Shown: positions 1 through 7,086, counted from the stretch's first letter. The stretch: DNA of 7,223 bases from Syntrophaceae bacterium (GCA_919902745.1 CAKKRN010000236.1:1-7223), one strand, 5' to 3'. Numbers and translations: made by a program. Notes: generated from the sequence alone by a model not told the origin.

Positions 1-48
1 ATTCCGGTTTTCTTTTTCCCGTAGCCGTCAAAACTTGGGAGGTGAAAC

Positions 49-1908
49 ATGGCCAATGGTTATGCCGGGCGTTTCCTGCGTGTCGATCTGACGGAAGGTC
101 GCTGTTCTCCTTTCACGGTGGAAAATGATCGCTTAAGGAAGTTCATCGGGGGGAGCTCCCTCGGGGCGAAGCTCTTCCTGGACGGCTACCCGCTGGACGC
201 CGACCCCCTCGCCCCCGAAAGCCCCCTGATGGTGATGACGGGGCCGATGGTGGGAAGCGGTTTCCCCGGGACCTCCCGATTTGCGGTCTGCGCAAAGTCT
301 CCGCTCACGGGGATCTGGGGGGAGTCGGCCTGCGGCGGGACCTTCGGACCGGAGCTGAAGAAGGCGGGATACGATGGGATCGTGATCACCGGCCGCGCGG
401 AGAAACCGGTCGTTCTTTCCATCGTGGAGGGCGAAGCGAAGCTGACTGATGCCTCCGGCCTCTGGGGAAGGGACATCTACGAGACCACGGATCTTCTCAA
501 GGAGGCGGACAAGGGGGCCAAGACGCTCGTCATCGGTCCCGCCGGAGAGAACCTTGTCCGGTTCGCCGCGATCGGAAACGACAAGGGCCACTTTGTCGGC
601 CGGACGGGCCTTGGGGCCGTCATGGGGGCGAAACGGCTGAAGGCGATCTCGGTCCGCGGCGAGGGGAAGCTTGCAAAGGCCGACGAGGCCCGTTTCCGGG
701 AGCTGCACAGGGAGGCGGTCCAGCAGATCAAGGATTCGGCGCTGGCCGGTTCCCTCCACGCGATGGGTTCCGACGCGAACATGGACCTCGGCATGATCAA
801 CGGGGACGTGCCGGTCAAGAACTGGTCCGTCGGCGAGGATTTCGACCTCTCCTCGGCGTTGAGCGGTCCGACGCTTTCCGAAACCTACCTCACCCGCGCC
901 CATGCCTGCACCCACTGTCCGGTCGCCTGCAAGCGGGTCGTCCGGGTCCCGGACGGTCCGTTTCAAACGGAGGAGGGTCCGGGTCCGGAGTACGAGACCT
1001 GCGGCGCCTTCGGGACGATGATCATGAACCGCGACCTGGCGGGGGTGATCAAGGCGAACGAACTGTGTAACCGCCTTGGGATGGACACGATCAGTTGCGG
1101 GGCGGCGATCGCCTGGGCGATGGAGCTGTTTGAAAAGGGGAACCTGACCGTGAAGGAAACGGACGGCCTCGACCTTTCCTGGGGAAACATGGGAAGCGTG
1201 CTTGCGCTTCTTCCGCGGATCTCCCGGCGGGAGGGTTTCGGCGACCTCCTCGCACAGGGGAGCCTTGCGGCCGCCCGGAAGATCGGCGGCACGGCCGTGG
1301 ACGCGGTCGTCCACGTCAAGGGGCTCGATCTCCCGATGCATGACCCGCGGGGCTTCCACGGGATGGGGCTTGCCTACATGATGTCGAACCGCGGGGCCTG
1401 CCACCTCCAGCACGCCGTCCTCGCGACGGAACAGGGGATGGCCTCCTGGCCGCAGCTCTTCCCGATGAAGGACGACTACAAGGGGACGACGAGCGAGGGG
1501 AAGGCGGAGCTTGTCTTCCACTCGGAAAACTACGGCATCCTCGGCAATTCGCTTTCGATCTGCCACTACCTCACCGACTGCCTGAAGCCGGAGACGATCC
1601 GGGACGCCTTCAACGCGATCACCGGCTTCGGCCTCGACTTCGACGGTCTGATGGCCTGCGGCGCCCGGGACTGGACACTGAAGCGGGGGATCAACAACCT
1701 CCTCGGGGTGACGGAAAAGGACGACGTGCTGCCGAAGCGGATCATGACGCCGCTCAAGGAAGGGGCCGGCGCCGGTTCGGTCCCCGACGTCGAGAAGCTG
1801 AAGCGCGAGTACTACGCGCTCCGCGGGCTCGATGAACGGGGCTTCCCGCGGGAGGAAAAACTCCGGGAGCTGGGTCTCGACGATCTCCGGGAGAGGCTCT
1901 ACTGGTAA
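49..1908 (+). CDS. Tungsten-type aldehyde:ferredoxin oxidoreductase (AOR family)
   Basis: This 619-residue protein has the full usual length of the AOR family, cytoplasmic enzymes that oxidise aldehydes to carboxylates with ferredoxin, or reduce acids in reverse, using a tungsten bis-pterin centre and one [4Fe-4S] cluster. The N-terminal half carries the family signatures: a GG-rich stretch near residues 34-40, TGPMVGSG at 64-71, GTSR ending at Arg77, and the glycine-rich cofactor segment around 91-115. Cluster ligands are visible as C-x2-C-x3-C (Cys287, Cys290, Cys294), with a fourth distant Cys expected at Cys505 in SLSICHYL. LGMDTIS (343-349) and HDPRG (431-435) are further family motifs. 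GGGAGGTGA at 37-45 supports the ATG at 49. The preceding 48 nt are a leader with no recognisable promoter. No ferredoxin-like partner subunit is adjacent. The stop codon lies inside an inverted repeat. The exact substrate and the metal (W versus Mo) cannot be read from sequence. Recognition of the family is firm. Confidence 0.96.
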   Translation: MANGYAGRFLRVDLTEGRCSPFTVENDRLRKFIGGSSLGAKLFLDGYPLDADPLAPESPLMVMTGPMVGSGFPGTSRFAVCAKSPLTGIWGESACGGTFGPELKKAGYDGIVITGRAEKPVVLSIVEGEAKLTDASGLWGRDIYETTDLLKEADKGAKTLVIGPAGENLVRFAAIGNDKGHFVGRTGLGAVMGAKRLKAISVRGEGKLAKADEARFRELHREAVQQIKDSALAGSLHAMGSDANMDLGMINGDVPVKNWSVGEDFDLSSALSGPTLSETYLTRAHACTHCPVACKRVVRVPDGPFQTEEGPGPEYETCGAFGTMIMNRDLAGVIKANELCNRLGMDTISCGAAIAWAMELFEKGNLTVKETDGLDLSWGNMGSVLALLPRISRREGFGDLLAQGSLAAARKIGGTAVDAVVHVKGLDLPMHDPRGFHGMGLAYMMSNRGACHLQHAVLATEQGMASWPQLFPMKDDYKGTTSEGKAELVFHSENYGILGNSLSICHYLTDCLKPETIRDAFNAITGFGLDFDGLMACGARDWTLKRGINNLLGVTEKDDVLPKRIMTPLKEGAGAGSVPDVEKLKREYYALRGLDERGFPREEKLRELGLDDLRERLYW

Positions 1909-1963
1909 TTAGGGACAGAGCCCCTATTCCCCCCGGGGAAATAGGGGCTCTGTCCCTAATTAC
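1905..1963. repeat. Perfect 24-bp inverted repeat, REP-like palindrome 1
   Basis: Bases 1905-1928 pair perfectly with 1940-1963. The 11-nt centre (1929-1939) can add a few C-G pairs. The left arm includes the AOR stop codon at 1906-1908. The arms carry the core GGGACAGAGCCCCTATT (1912-1928), shared with the palindrome at 7133-7203. Within each arm GGG and CCC flank ACAGAG, so each arm could also fold on its own as a mini-hairpin. A CTATTTT stretch follows at 1964-1970, so partial transcription termination is possible. An AAGGAGG Shine-Dalgarno for the next gene begins 8 nt after the arm. The form resembles REP-type repeats mobilised by REP-associated tyrosine transposases; that assignment is inference, since no transposase is present here. 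Confidence 0.9.
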
Positions 1964-1982
1964 CTATTTTAAGGAGGCCATG

Positions 1983-2408
1983 ATGGCGAAATACAATGCG
2001 ATGACACAGGAGTGGCTCGACGCGTGGAAGCAGAAGATTGCAACGTCCAAAGAGTACAAGGAGATCGCGAAGAACTGGGAGGGGAGCGTCTCGATCATCG
2101 TGAACCCCGATCCGGAGAAGGGGATCCCGGAGCCGATCTACGTCTTTACGGACTACTGGCACGGCGACGTCCTCGATTTCCTCATCTGCGACAAGGCGAA
2201 GGCGGAGAGCGCCAGATTCGTCATGTCGGGCGACTACACCCGCTGGAAGCAGGTGGCGAAGAAGGAGGTCGATTCCACCAAGGCGCTTATGCAGGGGAAG
2301 CTGAAGCTCAAGGGCGACCTGACCTATGTGGTCCGAAACATCAAGACCGTGAACAAGGTGATCGATCTGCTCTGCGAAATCGAAACGATCTGGCCGGACG
2401 AGGCGTGA
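1983..2408 (+). CDS. SCP2 sterol-binding-domain-like protein (first copy)
   Basis: This is a 141-residue soluble protein without signal peptide or membrane helix. It fits the single-domain SCP2 family, alpha/beta proteins with a hydrophobic tunnel that bind lipids or acyl-CoA-like ligands. The diagnostic part is the C-terminal half: FVMSGDYTRWKQV at about 79-91, then GKLKLKGDLTYV at 105-116, the usual SCP2 G-x-L-x-x-x-G-D ending, followed by a final helix. AAGGAGG at 1971-1977 is 5 nt from the ATG at 1983 but only 2 nt from the in-frame ATG at 1980, so I chose 1983; the alternative adds one Met. It lies just behind palindrome 1 and upstream of the alcohol dehydrogenase, with a second SCP2-like gene after that. 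No ligand can be inferred directly. A role in presenting a hydrophobic substrate to the neighbouring oxidoreductases is speculation. Confidence 0.85.
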   Translation: MAKYNAMTQEWLDAWKQKIATSKEYKEIAKNWEGSVSIIVNPDPEKGIPEPIYVFTDYWHGDVLDFLICDKAKAESARFVMSGDYTRWKQVAKKEVDSTKALMQGKLKLKGDLTYVVRNIKTVNKVIDLLCEIETIWPDEA

Positions 2409-2577
2409 AGGCGGACTGATTTCACCGGGATCGCAGGGAAAAGGTGAGGGTCGAAACTCCGGCGCATACGGCAGTGTGCCGCGAGGAGGGCTGCGCGGCC
2501 GGGGAAGCCATCCGGGCGAACGCGGCGCGAACCGTCAGTTCGAAATGGCGGCGAAGGAAGCCGCAGGAGGAGCATCC
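2409..2577. other. Intergenic gap with GC hairpin, no gene seen
   Basis: These 169 nt separate the first SCP2 gene from the dehydrogenase. I see no convincing reading frame, tRNA or promoter. The one clear structure is GCCGCG (2478-2483) pairing with CGCGGC (2494-2499) around a 10-nt loop, AGGAGGGCTG. The gap is longer than expected inside a tight operon and may hold a promoter, an attenuator or decayed sequence. Confidence 0.5.
2565..2570 (+). promoter_or_regulatory. Shine-Dalgarno site that fixes the dehydrogenase start
   Basis: AGGAGG lies 7 nt before the ATG at 2578. The frame stays open upstream to 2476, but that extension is Gly/Arg-rich and unlike the family's N-terminus. This site makes 2578 the natural start. 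Confidence 0.85.
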
Positions 2578-3741
2578 ATGGGATACGATCGGGATTTGTC
2601 GTTTGTCTATTTCGGTCCGACGAAGATCGTCTTCGGCGCCGGGACGTCGCGCGACGTCGATATCGAGATGGCCGGTCTCGGCTGCCGCAAGGCGCTGGTC
2701 GTGACCGATCCGGGGGTGATGAAGGCGGGGCTGGTCGAGGGGGTTCGGGAGGCGCTCGGGGAGCGGTGCGCCGGCGTCTGGAGCGACGTGCCCCAGGATA
2801 CGGGGATCGGCGTCGTGAATAGCGCCGCCGCCTTCGCCCGCGAAAAAGGGGTGGACTGCGTCGTCAGCGTGGGGGGCGGCAGCGTGATCGACACGGGGAA
2901 GGGGATCTGCATCCTGCTTATGGAGGGGGGCGGCCTCGAGAATTTCGAGGGGATCCAGCTTCTCACCCGGCCGCAGACGCCGCACATCGTCATCCCAACG
3001 ACGGCGGGGACGGGGAGCGAGGTGACCTGCATGGCGGTCATCCTCGACGAGCGGAAAGGGCAGAAGATGCTGATCGTCGAGTATTTCAACGCGCCGCGGA
3101 TCGCGATCCTCGATCCGAAGATGACGGAGAGGCTCCCGCCGCTGCTGACGGCATCGACCGGGATGGACGCGATGACCCATGCCGTGGAGGCGCTGCAGTC
3201 GCTTTCGCGCGAACCGATTGCGGACGGGCTGGCGATGCAGGCGATCCGCCTGCTCCACCGCGATCTTCCGGTCTGCACGGAAAACGGCGCGGATCTCGCG
3301 GCCCGCGGGCAGACCCAGCTGGCCGCGACGATGGCCGGCTGGGCCTTCGGGAACGCAATGGTCGGCCTGGTCCATGCGATGGCCCACTCCATCGGCGCGA
3401 TCGCCCGTGTGCCGCACGGGATTGCCAACGGTATCCTCCTCCCGCACGTCATGGCGTTCAACCGGGACGATGCGGCGGAGGGCTACGCGATGGTCGCCGA
3501 GGCCCTCGGGGTGCGCGAAAAGGGGATGGATGAGCGCGAGGCCGCGGAGGCGGCCATCACGGCGATCCGCTCCTTCCTTGAGCGGATCGGCCATCCGCTG
3601 CGCTTGTCGGAAGTGGGCGTAACGGATGAAGACATCGCGAAGTCAGCAGCGCTCAGCCTCTCCGACGGGGCGATCGTCAACAACCCGCGGCCCGTCCTGG
3701 ACGAGGAGGAGGTTATCGCCGTCTACCGGGCGGCGTTCTGA
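2578..3741 (+). CDS. Iron-containing (group III) alcohol dehydrogenase
   Basis: This 387-residue cytoplasmic enzyme has the usual length of the Fe-ADH family, which interconverts alcohols and aldehydes with NAD(P)(H). The N-terminal dinucleotide domain shows GGGS at 99-102 with Asp105, and PTTAGTGSE at 140-148. Asp44 in VVTDPG sits where an acidic residue usually favours NAD over NADP. The C-terminal helical domain has a complete metal set: Asp197 and His201 in GMDAMTHA, His266, and His280 in VPHG. His270 is the extra conserved His near the active site. The spacing matches that known for lactaldehyde reductase FucO. Two SCP2-like genes flank it, and the downstream one is only 12 nt away, indicating co-transcription. 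Together with AOR it could connect an alcohol, an aldehyde and an acid. The substrate is not determinable from sequence. Confidence 0.96.
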   Translation: MGYDRDLSFVYFGPTKIVFGAGTSRDVDIEMAGLGCRKALVVTDPGVMKAGLVEGVREALGERCAGVWSDVPQDTGIGVVNSAAAFAREKGVDCVVSVGGGSVIDTGKGICILLMEGGGLENFEGIQLLTRPQTPHIVIPTTAGTGSEVTCMAVILDERKGQKMLIVEYFNAPRIAILDPKMTERLPPLLTASTGMDAMTHAVEALQSLSREPIADGLAMQAIRLLHRDLPVCTENGADLAARGQTQLAATMAGWAFGNAMVGLVHAMAHSIGAIARVPHGIANGILLPHVMAFNRDDAAEGYAMVAEALGVREKGMDEREAAEAAITAIRSFLERIGHPLRLSEVGVTDEDIAKSAALSLSDGAIVNNPRPVLDEEEVIAVYRAAF

Positions 3742-3753
3742 ACGGAGGCCGGA

Positions 3754-4173
3754 ATGGAAGAGGGATTCATCGAAAACCGGGCGACCTCGGTTCCGTTTGC
3801 CGGGATCCTCGCGGATCTGCTGACGGCGAACCTGACGCAGCGCTCGGAGAAGCGGGCGGTCTATGATAACATGCGCGGGACCGTCGCCATCGAGCTTGTC
3901 GACATCGAAACGGCGGTGACCCTGGTCTTTGCGGCGGGAAAGCTCCGGATCGAGGAGGGGATCGTCGGGCGTCCGGAAATCGTCATCCGGACGGCCTCCG
4001 ATCGGGTGATGGACTTGAACGCCCTCCGGATCGTCGGGGGGCTCCCCTGGTATTTTGACGAGGCGGGCCGGCGGGTCTTAAGTCATCTCGTTTCCGGGAG
4101 GCTGAAAATAAAGGGACTTTTCACCCATCCGCTCTTGCTTACACAGTTGACAAAAATCATGTCCGTCATGTAA
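3754..4173 (+). CDS. SCP2-like domain protein (second, divergent copy)
   Basis: This is a 139-residue protein without signal peptide. The SCP2 pattern is recognisable: a beta-rich centre (TVAIELVDIETAVTLVF, 43-59), GKLRIEEGIVGRPEIVIRT (62-80) in the family's position for a glycine turn followed by P-x-x-x-I, and SGRLKIKG (114-121) near the end, then a hydrophobic last helix (TKIMSV). The GGAGG at 3744-3748 lies 5 nt before the ATG, and the gene starts 12 nt after the dehydrogenase stop, so the two are almost certainly co-transcribed. It is only distantly similar to the SCP2-like protein at 1983-2408. The shared feature is mainly the GxLKxKG ending, so this is not a recent duplication. It lacks the FVMSGDYTRWK segment of the first copy. 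The ligand is unknown; lipid or acyl carriage is the family expectation. Confidence 0.78.
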   Translation: MEEGFIENRATSVPFAGILADLLTANLTQRSEKRAVYDNMRGTVAIELVDIETAVTLVFAAGKLRIEEGIVGRPEIVIRTASDRVMDLNALRIVGGLPWYFDEAGRRVLSHLVSGRLKIKGLFTHPLLLTQLTKIMSVM

Positions 4174-4174
4174 G
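4147..4174 (+). promoter_or_regulatory. Possible sigma-70-type promoter for the cytochrome gene
   Basis: A perfect TTGACA (4147-4152) is followed after 16 nt by TGTAAG (4169-4174), which matches TATAAT at four of six positions. It overlaps the end of the SCP2-like gene, where TTGACA also encodes Leu-Thr in the conserved last helix, so it may be chance. A promoter about here would fit the composition change and the 101-nt spacer before the cytochrome. Weak evidence. Confidence 0.25.
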
Positions 4175-4274
4175 AAGGGGCGCAACCGACGGGTGATCTC
4201 CCCCGCAGCAACGATGTTTCAATAAAAACGGGGATTCTTCAAGACGATAACAGCTCAAGAAAAGGTGACGCTTC

Positions 4275-7079
4275 ATGATGGGTGCGCAATTCAGAGGAAT
4301 GAAAAAAACCGTAGCCTGGCTGTTCCCCATTATATGTTCCTTGATTTTCTCCTCCCTCGTCTGCGCGGCCACGGACGAAGACTGCATGCAATGTCATTCG
4401 GATGAAAAGCTGACCACGAAGCGAAAAGGTCAAACCGTTTCCCTTTATGTCGATTTGAAAAAATTTTCCCGCTCCGCTCACAAGCAGGCGGGATGCGCCG
4501 GGTGTCATTCGGATGCGGATGTAAAAGAGTTCCCCCATCCCGAAAAATTGGGATCCGTGAAATGCGGCAACTGTCATGGTGATCCGGATAAAGAGTTCAA
4601 CACAGGCATCCACGGAAAGGCGTTGGCCAAAAAAGAACCCTACGCCCCCACCTGTTCCGAGTGTCACGGGAGCCACTACATTCTGCCCCAGAAGAATCCC
4701 AACTCCCTCACCTACAAAATGAATATCCCTTATCTTTGCGGGAAATGTCACCGGGAAGGCGCTCCCGTCGCCCGAACCTACGATATTCCGGAAAAAAATA
4801 TCCTCGACAACTATTCCCAGAGCATTCACGGGGTGGGTTTGTTCAAGCGGGGGCTCATCGTCACCGCCACATGCAACGATTGCCATGGGAACCACCTCAT
4901 TCTTCCCCATTTTGATGCCCGGGCGTCCACGTCTCCCTATAACATCGCGAAGACTTGCCAAGTTTGCCATACCAAGATCGAACAGGTCCATATGAAGGTG
5001 ATTCGGGGCGAAATGTGGGAAGAGAAGCCGGGGGCGATTCCCGCATGTTCGGACTGCCATCTGTCCCATAAAATGCGCAAGGAAAGCGTTGCGACCGGCC
5101 TGTCGGACCGCGTCTGCTTGAAGTGTCACTCGAAGCAAACGGTTCATAAGGTTGCGGGCGGGCAGAAAATTTCCATGCATGTGGAGGAGGCTGATTTACA
5201 GAATTCCACCCACAAAAACATCCCCTGTGTCAAATGCCACGCGGATATCAATCCCCGCCTCCCCCGCCCCTGCCAGACCTCCGGCAAGATTGACTGCTCC
5301 GGTTGCCACGCCCAGATGGCGAAAGACTTCAACGACAGCGCGCACGGGCAGGCCTATCTGAAAAAGAAAACGGATGCCCCTTACTGCACCGATTGTCACG
5401 GCAAGCATCAGGTATTGTCTAAGCGGAAGATGGATTCCCCCGTCTATCGGGCGAACATCCCCCGCCTTTGCGGCAAATGTCACGGTGTAAAGGGGAAGGC
5501 TGCCCGGGTGTCGCAGGTCGAAAAGGGAAACGTCGTCGTCGATTATGCAACCAGCGTCCACGGGGTAGGGCTGCAGCAAAAGGGTCTGCTCCCCACCGCG
5601 ATCTGCACCGATTGCCACAACAGCCATCTCATCCTGGACCATAAAGATCCGCGCTCTTCGATCAATATCAAGAATGTTCCGGCCACCTGCGGCGCCTGCC
5701 ACCAGGGGATTTACACCAAATTCGCGAAGAGCATCCACAGCCCCATGGTCAGCAAGTCTACGGAACAGCTGCCGACCTGCAAGGATTGCCACTCCTCCCA
5801 TGAAATCAAGGTGAGCGCGCAGGACAAATTCCTGACCGAAGTTGCCGATCAATGTGGAAAATGCCATAAGGATCTGGGTAAAACGTACCTGGATACCATG
5901 CACGGCAAGGCTTATCGGTTGGGATACTTGAAATCGGCCAAATGTTCCGACTGTCATGGGGCCCATGATATCCTGGGGGTGAACGATCCGAATTCCCATG
6001 TCGGCTTTAATCAGGTGGTCAAGACCTGCCAGAAATGCCATCCGGATGCAAACCGGCGTTTCACGGGTTATCTGACCCACGCCACCCACCACGACAAGGC
6101 GAAATATCCGATTCTTTATGTCACATTCTGGGGGATGACCTCCCTGCTCCTGGGAACCTTCGGTTTCTTCGGACTCCATACATTGCTGTGGCTTCCGCGA
6201 TCATTTGCCCACCTGCGTGGAAAACGGAAGATGGAAACGGCGGCCCACGAGAGGTATTATATCCGGCGCTTTACCGATGCCCAGCGCATCTCCCATTTGA
6301 TCGTCATCCTCAGTTTCATGGGGTTGGCCCTGACGGGGATGGTCTTGAAATTTGCGGGTATGGCCTGGGCAAGGTTAGTCACCAACCTGCTCGGCGGGGT
6401 GGAGATGGCCGGTCGGATTCATCGTTTCGCGGCGATCGTCCTGATCGTTTTCTTCCTCTATCATATCTACTCTTTGATCAGGCTGAAACTTCAAAGGAAA
6501 ACGCCCTTGAAGGAATTCCTGTTCGGAAGAGACTCCATGTTGCCGAATGCACAGGACTTGACGGATTTTGTCGGCACCATGAAATGGTTTTTCGGAAAGG
6601 GACCCCGCCCCCAGTACGGCCATTGGACCTACTGGGAGAAATTTGATTATCTGGCGGTCTTCTGGGGCGTTCCGGTCATCGGATTGTCGGGTCTGATGCT
6701 CTGGTTCCCGGAATTAAGCAGCCTGATCTTTCCGGGCTGGCTGATCAACGTGGCCACGATTATTCACAGCGATGAAGCGCTGCTGGCCACCGGATTTATT
6801 TTTACGATTCACTTTTTCAATACCCATCTCCGTCCCGAGGGGTTCCCGATGGACCGGGTGATTTTCACCGGACTGGTTCCGCTGAATGAATATCGCCTCG
6901 ACCGGCCGAGGGATTACGCGGAGCAGAAAAAAGAGGGACGATTGAAGAAGAGTCTGGTTTTCACCGAACTGTCGCCCCGCTTCATCAAATTTGTTTACGC
7001 CTTCGGGTTCTTTTTCCTGGGCATCGGGATCATCATTATTTTGTTGATCCTTTACTCCATGCTCTTCGGGTATCGATAA
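4275..7079 (+). CDS. 19-heme cytochrome c fused to membrane cytochrome b domain
   Basis: This 934-residue protein begins with a Sec signal peptide (Lys10-Lys11, hydrophobic 12-29, cleavage near Ala31-Ala32). Residues 37-589 hold 19 CxxCH motifs, with first Cys at 37, 74, 97, 127, 155, 200, 228, 258, 281, 318, 341, 371, 399, 444, 472, 502, 527, 557 and 585. Many are followed by CxxCHxxH, typical of closely stacked bis-His hemes. Six hydrophobic helices follow, at about 613-640, 673-692, 716-737, 792-812, 828-850 and 904-930. Basic loops at 642-665, 738-752 and 851-893 give a positive-inside topology with the hemes in the periplasm. His674, His716, His730, His831 and His846 are candidate b-heme ligands in an FdnI/HydC-like four-helix unit. 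The architecture recalls quinol-linked b/c fusions such as Geobacter CbcL, but with more c hemes. AGGTGA at 4263-4268 supports the ATG at 4275; an alternative ATG at 4299 has its AGAGG only 1 nt away. Electron transfer between quinone and periplasmic partners is the inferred role. Confidence 0.95.
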   Translation: MMGAQFRGMKKTVAWLFPIICSLIFSSLVCAATDEDCMQCHSDEKLTTKRKGQTVSLYVDLKKFSRSAHKQAGCAGCHSDADVKEFPHPEKLGSVKCGNCHGDPDKEFNTGIHGKALAKKEPYAPTCSECHGSHYILPQKNPNSLTYKMNIPYLCGKCHREGAPVARTYDIPEKNILDNYSQSIHGVGLFKRGLIVTATCNDCHGNHLILPHFDARASTSPYNIAKTCQVCHTKIEQVHMKVIRGEMWEEKPGAIPACSDCHLSHKMRKESVATGLSDRVCLKCHSKQTVHKVAGGQKISMHVEEADLQNSTHKNIPCVKCHADINPRLPRPCQTSGKIDCSGCHAQMAKDFNDSAHGQAYLKKKTDAPYCTDCHGKHQVLSKRKMDSPVYRANIPRLCGKCHGVKGKAARVSQVEKGNVVVDYATSVHGVGLQQKGLLPTAICTDCHNSHLILDHKDPRSSINIKNVPATCGACHQGIYTKFAKSIHSPMVSKSTEQLPTCKDCHSSHEIKVSAQDKFLTEVADQCGKCHKDLGKTYLDTMHGKAYRLGYLKSAKCSDCHGAHDILGVNDPNSHVGFNQVVKTCQKCHPDANRRFTGYLTHATHHDKAKYPILYVTFWGMTSLLLGTFGFFGLHTLLWLPRSFAHLRGKRKMETAAHERYYIRRFTDAQRISHLIVILSFMGLALTGMVLKFAGMAWARLVTNLLGGVEMAGRIHRFAAIVLIVFFLYHIYSLIRLKLQRKTPLKEFLFGRDSMLPNAQDLTDFVGTMKWFFGKGPRPQYGHWTYWEKFDYLAVFWGVPVIGLSGLMLWFPELSSLIFPGWLINVATIIHSDEALLATGFIFTIHFFNTHLRPEGFPMDRVIFTGLVPLNEYRLDRPRDYAEQKKEGRLKKSLVFTELSPRFIKFVYAFGFFFLGIGIIIILLILYSMLFGYR
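4383..6041 (+). repeat. Protein-level tandem duplication in the heme domain
   Basis: Copy A covers residues 37-280 (4383-5114), copy B 281-526 (5115-5852), and partial copy C 527-589 (5853-6041). Eight successive CxxCH sites of A recur in B at exactly +244 residues (37/281, 74/318, 97/341, 127/371, 155/399, 200/444, 228/472, 258/502). Accessory His pairs 69/313, 113/357, 134/378, 185/429, 207/451 and 265/509 keep the same offset. Copy C matches A at +430: Cys97/527, 127/557, 155/585 and His113/543, 134/564. Similarity is at protein level; the DNA copies have diverged, so the duplication is old. Confidence 0.95.
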
Positions 7080-7086
7080 TGTGACC

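Noticed and set aside
133..1566. Long open frame of 477 codons on the - strand
   Set aside because: It is antisense to AOR, rich in Arg/Pro/Gly/His as expected from a GC-rich shadow frame, shows no recognisable domain, and the + strand gene carries complete family motifs.
2436..2500. Fragment GGGAAAAGGTGAGG resembling part of a cobalamin-type riboswitch
   Set aside because: The remaining consensus blocks (the CCCGC-CTGT segment and GCCACTG) are missing, so the likeness is superficial.
2538..2544. GTTCGAA, a tRNA T-loop-like heptamer
   Set aside because: The flanking five bases do not pair into a T-arm and no acceptor or anticodon stem is present.
2476..2577. N-terminal extension of the alcohol dehydrogenase to a GTG at 2476
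   Set aside because: The 34 extra residues are low-complexity Gly/Arg/Ala, no Shine-Dalgarno fits, and the ATG at 2578 has AGGAGG 7 nt upstream and gives the family's normal length.
2444..2704. Small 86-codon frame starting in the gap before the dehydrogenase
   Set aside because: Most of it overlaps the dehydrogenase in another frame, and its product shows no recognisable features.
2422..3594. Open frame of 390 codons on the - strand
   Set aside because: It is antisense to the alcohol dehydrogenase, with shadow-like composition (Arg, His, Pro, Asp) and no known motif.
4239..6179. Two open frames on the - strand (313 and 327 codons) opposite the cytochrome
   Set aside because: Both follow the repeated CxxCH codons in antisense and even resemble each other for that reason. 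No independent coding signal is visible.
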